Assembly (NCBI GenBank): GCA_002299555.1
Contig: DBOL01000038.1
Location: 1-51,862 of the forward strand
Source: Candidatus Aminicenantes bacterium UBA647
Lineage (GTDB): Bacteria > Acidobacteriota > Aminicenantia > UBA2199
Direction: 5' to 3'
DNA: 51,862 bases
Positions 8,220 to 16,071 of the stretch are shown piece by piece. The translations under genes and the position numbers were made by a program. Numbering within the stretch: position 1 is the first letter of the stretch; each line of letters begins with the position of its first letter. The notes below the pieces were generated by a model. It worked only from the letters and a program-made list of their open reading frames with translations. It searched no databases and was not told the origin of the DNA.

Positions 8220-8241
8220 ATTCTCTAATTTGGAGGAATAT

Positions 8242-8508
8242 ATGGCTAATCATAAATCTGCTGTCAAGAAGTACAAACGCGATGAGAAGAAGAGACTGAT
8301 AAACAAAATGAACAAGACTAAAATGAAGAATAGAATAAAGAATTTCAAGAAAGAAATAGAAGCAGGAAAGCTGGAAGAGGCAAAATCAATGTTTCCGAAA
8401 GTTATATCAATTATTGACAAATCGAATACAAAGGGAACTATTCACCAGAAAACAGCTTCAAGATACAAATCCAGATTAACTGCTCTTCTAAACAAATCCG
8501 GATCGTAA
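8242..8508 (+). CDS. rpsT: 30S ribosomal protein S20
   Basis: 88 aa, highly basic, with the S20 layout: MANHKSAVKKYKRDEKKRLINKMNKTKMKN, a central helical ERLEEA-like segment and the C-terminal block GTIHQKTASRYKSRLTALLNK. S20 binds 16S rRNA near the base of the 30S body. GGAGG sits 6 nt before the ATG, and a consensus promoter precedes it. An upstream in-frame ATG at 8146 is ignored because it would put the promoter inside the coding region. The gene is monocistronic or weakly linked to the nuclease that follows. Confidence 0.96.
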   Translation: MANHKSAVKKYKRDEKKRLINKMNKTKMKNRIKNFKKEIEAGKLEEAKSMFPKVISIIDKSNTKGTIHQKTASRYKSRLTALLNKSGS

Positions 8509-8519
8509 GATTCTGACCT

Positions 8520-8542
8520 GCCCATCCCCGGGCTGATTTTTT
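8520..8542 (+). terminator. weak candidate terminator after rpsT
   Basis: GCCC (8520-8523) can pair with GGGC (8530-8533) around a 6-nt loop, and a run of six Ts ends at 8542, immediately before the next ATG. The stem is only 4 bp, so read-through is likely. Confidence 0.35.
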
Positions 8543-8543
8543 A

Positions 8544-9305
8544 ATGCCTCTGCCGAAAGAGTATATCTCATTTAGCCAGATTCGAACATACACAAATTGT
8601 CCCAGACAATATTTCTTCAGTTATATAGAAAATATCCGTACTGCAATAAACGATAAAGTATTTCTTGGAGTGGTATTCCATGATGCTGCAGATTATCACC
8701 TTAAGAAAAAGATAGATGGTGCAACTCCCGGGAAAGAGGAAACATCCGAATACTTCACTGGAACATTCAATAAAATGGCAGAGAACACCGAAGTGATCTG
8801 GGGCGATAGCAAAGAGAAGGCTTTTAAAAGGGGACTCGCTTTCATAAAATATTTTGTTGTTGAAATTGCTCCCGGAATAAAACCGATGATGACTGAAAAG
8901 GAGATCGAGTGCAAGCTCCCGAACTCCGAAGTAAAACTGAAAGGTATTATAGATCTGGTTGAAGAGGACTTTTCGCTTACCGACTTTAAAACAACCACGG
9001 CAAAATGGTCCAAAGACAGACTAAATAAATCATTACTTCAAATGTATATTTATAAATTCCTTTTCGAAGAAAGTATCGGAGGTTTTATAAAAGAGTTGAA
9101 ATTCAAAATAGTCTATTCAAAGAATGCAACCGGTATCAAACATCAGGAGCACTCAATACCAGCAGGAAATGCAGATCTGAAAAAAATGTTTGAAATTATA
9201 AATTTTGCTATAGACAACATTGAGAAAGGGTATTTCTACAAAAATGAAGGTTATATTTGCAATTTTTGTGATTATAAAGCTATCTGTTCAAGAACAGAAA
9301 TATAA
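8544..9305 (+). CDS. PD-(D/E)XK (RecB-type) nuclease with predicted 4Fe-4S cluster
   Basis: 253 aa. The N-terminal SFSQIRTYTNCPRQYFF block and GVVFHDAADYHL helix are those of RecB/Cas4/AddB-type exonuclease domains. The catalytic core reads KLKGIIDLVEEDFSLTDFKTT, giving the D...(D)xK pattern, followed by the Q-x-x-x-Y motif as SLLQMYIYKF. Four cysteines, C19 and C239/C242/C248 (in YICNFCDYKAIC), are placed as in the iron-sulfur staple of AddB and Cas4. It stands alone, without helicase or cas neighbours, so a general DNA-repair role is more likely than adaptation. No Shine-Dalgarno is visible before the ATG, which follows directly on a T-run. Confidence 0.85.
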   Translation: MPLPKEYISFSQIRTYTNCPRQYFFSYIENIRTAINDKVFLGVVFHDAADYHLKKKIDGATPGKEETSEYFTGTFNKMAENTEVIWGDSKEKAFKRGLAFIKYFVVEIAPGIKPMMTEKEIECKLPNSEVKLKGIIDLVEEDFSLTDFKTTTAKWSKDRLNKSLLQMYIYKFLFEESIGGFIKELKFKIVYSKNATGIKHQEHSIPAGNADLKKMFEIINFAIDNIEKGYFYKNEGYICNFCDYKAICSRTEI

Positions 9306-9328
9306 TCCGGACTACTATCATATTGAAA

Positions 9329-9351
9329 AATTTAACACATCCTGTTAAATT
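9329..9351. repeat. 9-bp perfect inverted repeat upstream of rfbC
   Basis: AATTTAACA and TGTTAAATT flank a 5-nt spacer. It lies 24 bp after the nuclease stop and 55 bp before rfbC. The stem is AT-only apart from one pair and there is no clear T-run, so an operator is as likely as a weak terminator. Confidence 0.5.
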
Positions 9352-9406
9352 ACTTTTAACTAACATTAAGATTTCAGCAGCAAGATTGTATGAGAGGTTA
9401 ATATAA

Positions 9407-9973
9407 ATGCCATTTGAAAAAGAATCTGAACACTTGAACGGAATTGTTGTTTTAAAAACAAAAGAATTTTTTGACAATAGGGGATCCTTTATGGAGATGT
9501 ATCGTTCTGACCAATTCGAGGAGATAGGAATTCCAGGCACCTTTGTGCAGGAAAACTACTCGTTCTCAAAAAAGGGCGTTGTAAGAGGACTCCATTTTCA
9601 ATGGGAGCCGCAATTGGGGAAACTAATGCGTGTACTTTCCGGTACCGGATTTCTCGTTGCTGCTGATATAAGAAAAAATTCCCCATCATTCGGACAGTGG
9701 TATGGACGTGAGGTGTCTCAGGAAGACAGAATACAGATATGGGCTCCTCCGGGATTTGCGAGAGGATTTTGTGCCCTCTCTGAATCTCTGGAAATTCAAT
9801 ATCTTTGCACCGGAATTTATAATCCGGAATGTGAATCCGGCATCAGATGGAATGATGAAAGTTTGAATATAAAGTGGCCTGTAAAAGATCCTATCCTGGC
9901 CCAAAAGGACAAGGATGCACAAAGCCTTGTTGAATGGATGAAAAATCCCAACTCTGAACTTTTCAAAATTTGA
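9407..9973 (+). CDS. rfbC: dTDP-4-dehydrorhamnose 3,5-epimerase
   Basis: 188 aa cupin enzyme of the dTDP-L-rhamnose pathway; it epimerises C3 and C5 of dTDP-4-keto-6-deoxyglucose. Signatures seen: FFDNRGSFMEMY, FVQENYSFSKKGVVRGLHFQ with catalytic His63, AADIRKNSPSFGQW, and IWAPPGFARGFCALSE, where the family usually has GFAHGF. The catalytic tyrosine region reads IQYLCTGIYNPECESGIRWND. GAGAGG lies 8 nt upstream. It is followed after 1 bp by rfbD, while rfbA and rfbB are not in the window, so the precursor steps are encoded elsewhere. Confidence 0.95.
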   Translation: MPFEKESEHLNGIVVLKTKEFFDNRGSFMEMYRSDQFEEIGIPGTFVQENYSFSKKGVVRGLHFQWEPQLGKLMRVLSGTGFLVAADIRKNSPSFGQWYGREVSQEDRIQIWAPPGFARGFCALSESLEIQYLCTGIYNPECESGIRWNDESLNIKWPVKDPILAQKDKDAQSLVEWMKNPNSELFKI

Positions 9974-9974
9974 A

Positions 9975-10841
9975 ATGAATATTGCAATAATTGGTGCTGA
10001 TGGTCAACTTGGGAGTGATATTGCAGCAAAGCTTAAACTGGAAGGACTTGGTGTAATCGAATTGGTCCGGAGTGACATTGAAATTTCAAACAGATATTCA
10101 GTTAATTCAATAATAAATAAAAACCTTAATGCTGAGCTGGTAATTAATACAGCAGCTTTCCATCACGTTGAAAAGTGTGAGGGTGATCCTGTGACTTCAT
10201 TTATTGTTAATGGAGCAGGAGCGGCGAATATTGCATACGCTTGCAGTGAATTGGATATACCGCTTATTCACATCAGCACAGATTATGTGTTTGACGGGAG
10301 AAAGAAAAAACCTTACCTTGAATCTGATCTTCCAAACCCACTCAATGTTTACGGAAATTCAAAATTAACCGGTGAACACCTTATACGATCCATTACAGAC
10401 AGATCATATATCCTGAGACTCTCGGGAATTTACGGCAGAAATATCTGCATCGAGAAAGGATACAATTTCGTTGATAAAATTCTCAAAATTGGAGAAGAAA
10501 AGGGAGAAGTAAAAGTTGTCGATGATGAGATCCTCACCCCCACTTTCACGGAAGATATTGCTGCACAGATACTTCTAATGATCACAAAAAAGGCTGAATA
10601 TGGGGTTTATCATGTTTCAGCGGAAGGAAGTTGTTCATGGTATGAGTTCACAAAAGAGATATTCAGATTAAAAGATAACGGTGTAAAGGTTCATAAAGCT
10701 GCTCCGGGAGAGTTCTCCGGCGGCGTCCAACGCCCCGCCTACTCAGTCCTTGAAAACAAACACCTCAAAGACCAGGGATTGAATATTATGACAGACTGGA
10801 AAGATGGATTAGAGAGATATATCAGGGATTATAGGATGTAA
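9975..10841 (+). CDS. rfbD: dTDP-4-dehydrorhamnose reductase
   Basis: 288 aa extended SDR that reduces dTDP-4-keto-L-rhamnose to dTDP-L-rhamnose with NAD(P)H. The N-terminal Rossmann glycine motif is IIGADGQLGSD (residues 4-14); VINTAAFHHVEKCEGDP, HISTDYVFDG and the catalytic Y-x-x-x-K in NVYGNSKLTGE follow in family order. It starts 1 bp after rfbC, sharing its transcript, and supplies rhamnose for a surface polysaccharide. About 170 bp without a gene follow, containing only a weak AT-rich inverted repeat. Confidence 0.95.
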   Translation: MNIAIIGADGQLGSDIAAKLKLEGLGVIELVRSDIEISNRYSVNSIINKNLNAELVINTAAFHHVEKCEGDPVTSFIVNGAGAANIAYACSELDIPLIHISTDYVFDGRKKKPYLESDLPNPLNVYGNSKLTGEHLIRSITDRSYILRLSGIYGRNICIEKGYNFVDKILKIGEEKGEVKVVDDEILTPTFTEDIAAQILLMITKKAEYGVYHVSAEGSCSWYEFTKEIFRLKDNGVKVHKAAPGEFSGGVQRPAYSVLENKHLKDQGLNIMTDWKDGLERYIRDYRM

Positions 10842-11011
10842 CCAAGATTATTAGAAATAAGTGCTTTTAAGTATTAGATTATACTTATTAATACTAGTTT
10901 CAAAAAGCTCAAAATTGTGATTGGCAGCTTATTTCATACCAAATTGTAGTACACACATTGTGCATAATAATTTGTTATCGTGAAATACTCATTGATTTTT
11001 GATCAAATAGT

Positions 11012-11848
11012 TTAAGATTCTTTAAGCTTCTTATAAGCATTTTCATACCAATCAGCTTTCTGAATGGCAAATTCGTATTCAGTGGTTGGTGTATCAACCT
11101 CCACTATCTTAAATTTAATTGCACCACCTTTCATCAACACATTATGCACTTTTCTAGAATTCGTTTTATCAAAACTAAGTCTATCAGAATAATTTACAGA
11201 TCTTAATTTCAAACGTTTTCCATCTTTGTCTTGAATTAAAACTCTATAACTTGTAGGAGAATATGCTTTAACAGGGTTATTACCTGCATATTCAAAAAGT
11301 TTTAATGAGATGTCAGAAGAATTAGAGATTAAGAAGCGAACATTTAAGGCTGAGTTTTGTGTTGCAGTATTGCTAAATGTACCTTGGATTATTAGTGTAT
11401 TTGATATATATCCTTCTTTTGTTGGCTCTCCGAAATCATCTACATAGTAATTTGCACTCCACATCCCAGTATTATTGATATTTGCTAATCGAATTCGTTC
11501 TTTTTCTTCTGCCTCTTTTCTCTTTTTTTCTACCAACTCTTCTTTACCAATTTTTTTCAATAGAATTATAAATTCTGAATTTTTAGGAGATTCAGGATGT
11601 TTATCATATAACATTTTTATATTTTGTCGAGCTATAGCATATTCTTTTTTTGTATATGCTTTCTCAACCTTTGCTACAATTTTTTCCGCTCCATATTTAC
11701 AATCATCTAATTCTGTTAGAAGTCGATTGTTCTCCATTTTTAGATGTTTTAATTCTGCATTTAATTTATCATAATCAGACTGAGGAACCCCACAACTTGA
11801 AATAATTACCATCACAAAAATCATATAAATAATTATTTTTAATCTCAT
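11012..11848 (-). CDS. predicted lipoprotein with coiled coil and C-terminal beta-domain, function unknown
   Basis: About 278 aa from the ATG at 11848, chosen because AGGAG lies 7 nt upstream; the frame extends further to 11890. A lipoprotein signal (VMVIISSC) gives a lipidated Cys at about residue 19. It is followed by a heptad-rich coiled coil (YDKLNAELKHLKMENNRLLTELDD), a short TPR-like helical pair (VEKAYTKKEYAIARQNIKMLYDKHPESP), a charged EKKRKEAEEKERIR linker and a beta-rich C-terminal half (ISNTLIIQGTFSNTATQNSALNVRFLISNSSDISLKLFEY). I recognise no family. The gene is more AT-rich than most neighbours and starts the accessory stretch. Confidence 0.6.
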   Translation of the reverse strand: MRLKIIIYMIFVMVIISSCGVPQSDYDKLNAELKHLKMENNRLLTELDDCKYGAEKIVAKVEKAYTKKEYAIARQNIKMLYDKHPESPKNSEFIILLKKIGKEELVEKKRKEAEEKERIRLANINNTGMWSANYYVDDFGEPTKEGYISNTLIIQGTFSNTATQNSALNVRFLISNSSDISLKLFEYAGNNPVKAYSPTSYRVLIQDKDGKRLKLRSVNYSDRLSFDKTNSRKVHNVLMKGGAIKFKIVEVDTPTTEYEFAIQKADWYENAYKKLKES

Positions 11849-11993
11849 AATTGTTCTCCTTTGTTTATTTATCAATAATATGTTTGGCATATGAAAAGGA
11901 AAGCATTAAAAAGCACTTCATTTTCAATTTACTATTAATTTCCTTTGCTTGACTAATCTTCAATTTAACCACTTATCACCCAATGACCAGCTT

Positions 11994-12932
11994 TTACTGT
12001 TGAGTACTTTTGTTTTTTAATTCTACAATATCTGCAACAAAAATCTTGGTCTTATTAGTGTTTAATCTAGTCTCTGGGCTGAAAAAATTCTTAATCACTC
12101 TAAATCTATTTTCTCGTTGATATAAATCTACAACGCCTGGTATCCACTTTTTCATCAAAAGGAATGTCTCATATATCAAATTCGAAATCTCTTTTGCCGA
12201 ATCATTTTTAAGAACAAACCTATTTAGGATTTTACTAATATCTCCATCATCAAAAAACCCGCTATCATAAACAACAAATCTATCTTGATGTTTAGTTTTT
12301 TTTACCAACAAATATTGTTCATCATTTTCTGGATTCAGCGATTTACCATTTATTAATAGATATTCAATTCCACTTTCAGCACATTTATTATAATTGTTTA
12401 GGTTCTTCAAAAAATTTTCTAAACGGAATAAATTATTATTGATTCTGAGAATATTAATTGAATCATTATGTGTTGAATACTTCAAAATTAGATTATCACT
12501 AAGAACACTACTGAATAGATCTCTTAACTCATCTATGTTTTTAAGTATCTGAAATCCTAAATAATTTTGATTCTTTATTGAATTCTCTATTTCTATCCTT
12601 GAATAGTTTATAGTCCCGAGAATATTTTCAAGCGTATTTGTATCAAGGTTATAACCATGAATTACTTTTTTCAAATAATATAAAGTAACAAAAATGTCAT
12701 TTGCAATTCTGTTTTGAATGTATTTGTCAAGGTATTTTTTCTCCTTCCTTAATATCCATTCTCGAATTAAGTCATAAAATAGATAAACAACAAAGAAGAA
12801 CAATCCGTTTGTAAACAAGCTAATTAATAAATTCTTTGTATCCGTTGAATTAACAATTCGAGCAGCAATTAATAGCATTACATTTGCTAATCCTAAACTA
12901 ATATACGGTATCACTCTTTTAAAATTATTCAT
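11994..12932 (-). CDS. two-TM membrane protein of unknown function
   Basis: 312 aa. Two adjacent hydrophobic helices (about residues 9-27, YISLGLANVMLLIAARIV, and 34-54, LISLFTNGLFFFVVYLFYDLI) form an N-terminal hairpin. A large, helical, Asn/Ile/Lys-rich cytoplasmic part follows, without Cys pairs or recognisable nucleotide-binding motifs. The helical, N/K-rich composition and low GC suggest recent acquisition. I do not recognise the family; membrane-anchored sensors or defence effectors can look like this, but nothing here establishes either. No clear Shine-Dalgarno precedes the ATG. It stands alone. Confidence 0.5.
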   Translation of the reverse strand: MNNFKRVIPYISLGLANVMLLIAARIVNSTDTKNLLISLFTNGLFFFVVYLFYDLIREWILRKEKKYLDKYIQNRIANDIFVTLYYLKKVIHGYNLDTNTLENILGTINYSRIEIENSIKNQNYLGFQILKNIDELRDLFSSVLSDNLILKYSTHNDSINILRINNNLFRLENFLKNLNNYNKCAESGIEYLLINGKSLNPENDEQYLLVKKTKHQDRFVVYDSGFFDDGDISKILNRFVLKNDSAKEISNLIYETFLLMKKWIPGVVDLYQRENRFRVIKNFFSPETRLNTNKTKIFVADIVELKNKSTQQ

Positions 12933-13288
12933 GATTTCATGTCTATCTTATAATTGAATATAAATTTCTTGATGATTAAAGAGTTCCTAAAAAATATTTT
13001 ATAGGCTTCCGCCATTATGATTGCTTGATGTAATAGGTATAAACATATTTCTTTTTTTAATTTTGGAGAATTTTTGTCAAATCTTTGAAACTATCCTTAC
13101 TTTCCTTCCATCTCCAATCATATTCAAAATACAATAATAAGAAATTTATTTCAAGGAATAATATTGATCTTCATTATGAGAATCGTAAGGATGCAAAAGG
13201 GGACAGACACCTTTTCCATATAGAGTGTGATAGACACTTTTTTTAGTGAAAAATCTGTTTTGTTTTTGATATTCTTATCATCTGATTA
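12933..13288. other. 356-bp gene-free stretch with a GGGGACAG repeat unit
   Basis: No open frame with coding character on either strand. The left part is plain AT-rich leader of the unknown membrane protein gene. The right part holds the first copy of a repeat family: a TATTTCAAGGAA box near 13150, then CAAAAGGGGACAGACACC starting at 13194 and a second half-site TAGAGTGTGATAGACAC (about 13220-13236). The rest shows nothing I can name. Confidence 0.6.
13146..13243 (+). repeat. GGGGACAG repeat, copy 1
   Basis: Layout TTTATTTCAAGGAA...GTAAGGATGCAAAAGGGGACAGACACC, then a TATAGAGTGTGATAGACAC half-site ending in a run of Ts. The same order of boxes recurs near 14.27 and 15.34 kb in the same orientation. 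The copy lies about 210 bp upstream of the minus-strand gene starting at 12932. Confidence 0.65.
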
Positions 13289-14233
13289 CTATACAGTTAT
13301 TACGACATTTCCTTTTTTGTGTCCTCTGTCAACATACCGATGAGCTTCTACCATTTCTTCCAATGGGTAGCGTCTATCAATGACCGTTTTTATCACTCCT
13401 TCTTCACAGAGTTCTTTGATAAATTCCAGGTCCTCAGGCTTAGGCTTTGAACCATATGATGAACTTAAACTATCGAGATAAATTCCGGTTTTTTTAAGAG
13501 ATTTTTTACGTTGTGAAGAAGGAATCTTGGCTACTGAATCAAAAATAACATCGTAAGTCTCACTGCTAGCGCTGAAATTTTCCTTAGTGTAATCAATGAC
13601 TTTATCTGCTCCCAGAGATTTTACCATTTCTAAATTCACAGTACTGCATACACCGGTAACTTCCGCCCCAAAGTATTTGGCAAACTGCACAGCGTATGTT
13701 CCCAAGCTTCCGGAAGCACCATAGATAAGAACTTTTTGACCTTTTTGGATATTTGCTTTTCTAAGAAAAAGCAATGCAGTTAATCCTCCATTGGAAAGAG
13801 GAGCAGCCTCTTCATATGTCATATTGCTAGGTTTTTTTACAATAAGTCCATCTTCAGGCATACACTTATACTCGGCATATCCCCCAAAATTAAACCCCTC
13901 GAAGGCTGATGCAAAAATTTGGTCACTTTTCTTAAACAGCTTGACATTTTTGCCTACTTCTACAATTTCTCCCGCCAGATCCATTCCCAGTATTTTTTTC
14001 CTTGGTCCGGTGAAGCCCAACATTATTCGCATGATGGGCTTAAAAAAGAAATCAGTTACAGGCCCTAAACCAGGCTTAAGACTTCGAACTTTCGCATCTC
14101 CCACATGTGCTGTTGTTGCATATATTTTTATGAGTACTTCATTGTCCCTGGGTGCAGGTTTTTCCACATCCTTTAGTTTAAGAACTTCCGGAGGACCATA
14201 TTTTGTGCATACAATTGCTTTCATTTTTTCCAT
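13289..14233 (-). CDS. NAD(P)-dependent medium-chain oxidoreductase (quinone oxidoreductase type)
   Basis: 314 aa of the zinc-independent MDR branch. An N-terminal GroES-like fold (MKAIVCTKYGPPEVLKLKDVEKPAP, ILGMDLAGEIVEVGKNV) is followed by the Rossmann domain with VLIYGASGSLGTYAVQFAKYFGAEVTGVCS. LGADKVIDYTKENF is the usual cofactor-pocket loop. No zinc-ligand Cys set is visible, as expected for NADPH:quinone reductase and related enone reductases. The substrate is unknown. AAGGAG is 7 nt before the ATG. The gene is bracketed by two copies of the GGGGACAG repeat, with no conserved partner gene, suggesting it arrived as an accessory cargo. Confidence 0.85.
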   Translation of the reverse strand: MEKMKAIVCTKYGPPEVLKLKDVEKPAPRDNEVLIKIYATTAHVGDAKVRSLKPGLGPVTDFFFKPIMRIMLGFTGPRKKILGMDLAGEIVEVGKNVKLFKKSDQIFASAFEGFNFGGYAEYKCMPEDGLIVKKPSNMTYEEAAPLSNGGLTALLFLRKANIQKGQKVLIYGASGSLGTYAVQFAKYFGAEVTGVCSTVNLEMVKSLGADKVIDYTKENFSASSETYDVIFDSVAKIPSSQRKKSLKKTGIYLDSLSSSYGSKPKPEDLEFIKELCEEGVIKTVIDRRYPLEEMVEAHRYVDRGHKKGNVVITV

Positions 14234-14271
14234 TTCAGAGCTCCTTTATTATAAGAAAATATAATAACTAA

Positions 14272-14381
14272 GAATATATTTCAAGGAAAGGATAGGATAC
14301 AAAAGGGGACAGAGTCACCAATCCAACATAGAGTGTGATAGAATCACCAGCCCCCTATAGAGTGTGCCAGGCACCTTTTTT
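14272..14381 (+). repeat. GGGGACAG repeat, copy 2 (three half-sites)
   Basis: ATATTTCAAGGAAAGGATAG leads into CAAAAGGGGACAGAGTCACC (14300 onward), then CATAGAGTGTGATAGAATCACC (from 14327) and CTATAGAGTGTGCCAGGCACC (from 14355), ending in TTTTTT. The units share the core TAGAGTGTGnnAGnnnCACC. It lies directly upstream of the oxidoreductase start. Confidence 0.7.
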
Positions 14382-14460
14382 ACCGGGTACTGGGAATCAG
14401 CCTAAAACTAATATCAGGGCTAATATATAATTTCTGACAATCTACAAATTTTTTGCGCCT

Positions 14461-15306
14461 TTATTTTATTATCTCTAATTGTTTCAATGCCTTATATGTG
14501 ATCTCTGTTCTGATCTTTGAGAACATCTTCATATTAAATTGTTCTTTTGGTTTAACATTGGTTGCAAAGAAATACACCTTATTTTTAATTTCAACATACC
14601 CGACAAACCAGCCGTTATTATTTCCATTCCTGACAGACCAGCCTGTTTTTCCGCTAAGGATATAGTTTTCATTATCCTCTATTATTATAATTCCCTTCAT
14701 TATTTTTTCAGTTCTCTCTGATACAGGAAGTTTTGATTCATAAAATCGTTTTAAAAAATCAATTTGCTTAAACTGACTTATTCGGGAATCTCCTTCAAGC
14801 CAGAAAACATCTATATTTGCAGAATCAACTTTCATATCTCCATATTCAAATTGAGTTAAATATTTATTCATCCTTTTCTCACCGATTTTTCTTGCAATTT
14901 CCTGATAGCAGGGAACGCAGGAAAGGCGGAATGCATCTTTAAAAGTCAAATCCTGTTCCCAGGCTTTTAAATATCTTTTCTTTCCATCCCATTTTAAAAG
15001 AGTGTTCCAGTTTTCTACAATACCGCTTTCAATCGCTATTATTGAATTGGGGATTTTAAATGTGGATGCAGGTAAGTTTCCCTTACCAGCCCAAATAAAA
15101 TCATTGGAATAATAAATATCCTTTTGGAAATCGTAAATCAATATCGACCCTTCTACTTCAGCAGAATCAATAATGAACTGAAATTCCGGAACAAACATCC
15201 GGTTGCTTATGGCTGTTTCCTTTTTGTCCACCACACTTTCCAGAATCCCCGCCCCTGCAAAAAGCAGGATAAAAATCACAACTAAAATATATAGTTTATT
15301 TTTCAT
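14461..15306 (-). CDS. class D (OXA-type) serine beta-lactamase
   Basis: 281 aa, exported (hydrophobic signal at residues 4-21). All class D landmarks are present in order: S81-T-F-K84 (nucleophile and carboxylated lysine), S129-C-V131 (SxV), Y155-G-D157 in place of the common YGN, FWLEGDSRIS (the conserved Trp that shields the lysine), K220-T-G222 followed by W, and WFVGY. The mature size is normal. Such enzymes hydrolyse penicillins, some also oxacillin or carbapenems; the spectrum cannot be read from sequence. A BlaR-type sensor would have this domain at the end of a long membrane protein, which is not the case. Adjacent repeats and lack of conserved neighbours suggest an accessory gene. 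Confidence 0.9.
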   Translation of the reverse strand: MKNKLYILVVIFILLFAGAGILESVVDKKETAISNRMFVPEFQFIIDSAEVEGSILIYDFQKDIYYSNDFIWAGKGNLPASTFKIPNSIIAIESGIVENWNTLLKWDGKKRYLKAWEQDLTFKDAFRLSCVPCYQEIARKIGEKRMNKYLTQFEYGDMKVDSANIDVFWLEGDSRISQFKQIDFLKRFYESKLPVSERTEKIMKGIIIIEDNENYILSGKTGWSVRNGNNNGWFVGYVEIKNKVYFFATNVKPKEQFNMKMFSKIRTEITYKALKQLEIIK

Positions 15307-15342
15307 AAGCCCTCAACATACAAACTACAACAGGAAAACCCG

Positions 15343-15385
15343 AATTTCAAGAATTTATCAAGACCAAATGGGGACAGGTACCTTA
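15343..15385 (+). repeat. GGGGACAG repeat, copy 3 (short)
   Basis: AATTTCAAGAATTTATC followed by CCAAATGGGGACAGGTACC. It has the same box order as copies 1 and 2 but only one half-site, and lies 37 bp upstream of the beta-lactamase start. Confidence 0.6.
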
Positions 15386-15421
15386 TTGATGATCAGTATG
15401 AGCTTCCATGATATTTTGTAT

Positions 15422-16012
15422 TTAGTATGAGTTGTCGTTATCGGAAATGAAATTATCACTTCTTAAATAACCGCTCTGGCGGAGGCGGTCGATTATCATT
15501 TTTGCTTCACGGTCCCCGATATCCATACCAAAACGGATACTCTTCGTGTCGTAGTCGAATCGGATCTTTCCTCCCTGACGGCCTACCCCCTTTTTGTTGT
15601 TTGAATCAGGGATCCCGACAGCATAACCGGGAATGATCTGCATGTTTTTTATAGAACCAGTCTCGAATTTCCTCTTACCTCCCAGCCCGAACACTGTACG
15701 CTGGATTGTTAACTTCCCACTTTGTGCAATAACGATCTCCCGTCCCATCAGCTGCCAGAGGATGGTGTAAAATGCAAAACCACCGGCGAAGGTCCATCCG
15801 ATCAGCCAGAACAGTATAAATGCATTTGCGAACAATGGTGAATTAGAGGTAAGCAGTGTTTGCAGTGCGAAATATTCTCCCACTCCCCAGCCGCCTAGCC
15901 AGACCATCATAAACAGCATCTGAGCCCAATTCCTTTTGGCCGGGATCTCAATGGAAAGTGAATTGTACTCCTGATTTATTACTGACCTTCCATTTGAAGA
16001 ATTTTCAATCAT
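15422..16012 (-). CDS. two-TM protein with PH-like soluble domain
   Basis: 196 aa. After a hydrophilic N-terminus (SIEIPAKRNWAQ) there are two transmembrane helices (about residues 31-50 and 60-85, the first GGWGVGEYFALQTLL flanked by Trp). A beta-rich C-terminal domain follows: REIVIAQSGKLTIQRTVFGLGGKRKFETGSIKNMQIIPG, then KIRFDYDTKSIRFGMDIGDREAKMIIDRLRQ. This order, two helices and then a bacterial PH-like beta-domain ending in an amphipathic helix, resembles membrane PH/DUF304-type proteins. No function is known. It stands alone between the beta-lactamase and the esterase gene. Confidence 0.55.
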   Translation of the reverse strand: MIENSSNGRSVINQEYNSLSIEIPAKRNWAQMLFMMVWLGGWGVGEYFALQTLLTSNSPLFANAFILFWLIGWTFAGGFAFYTILWQLMGREIVIAQSGKLTIQRTVFGLGGKRKFETGSIKNMQIIPGYAVGIPDSNNKKGVGRQGGKIRFDYDTKSIRFGMDIGDREAKMIIDRLRQSGYLRSDNFISDNDNSY

Positions 16013-16071
16013 TCTGCTCCCCCCTTAATCCCCCTAACGAGAAGGAAAACATCGATAGATCTAAAGTTAAT

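Noticed and set aside
8146..8241. Upstream extension of rpsT from the ATG at 8146
   Set aside because: It would place a consensus promoter inside the coding region and adds residues foreign to S20.
8544..9305. Cas4 identity for the 4Fe-4S nuclease
   Set aside because: Four-Cys RecB-type fold is shared with AddB and others, and there is no cas gene or array nearby.
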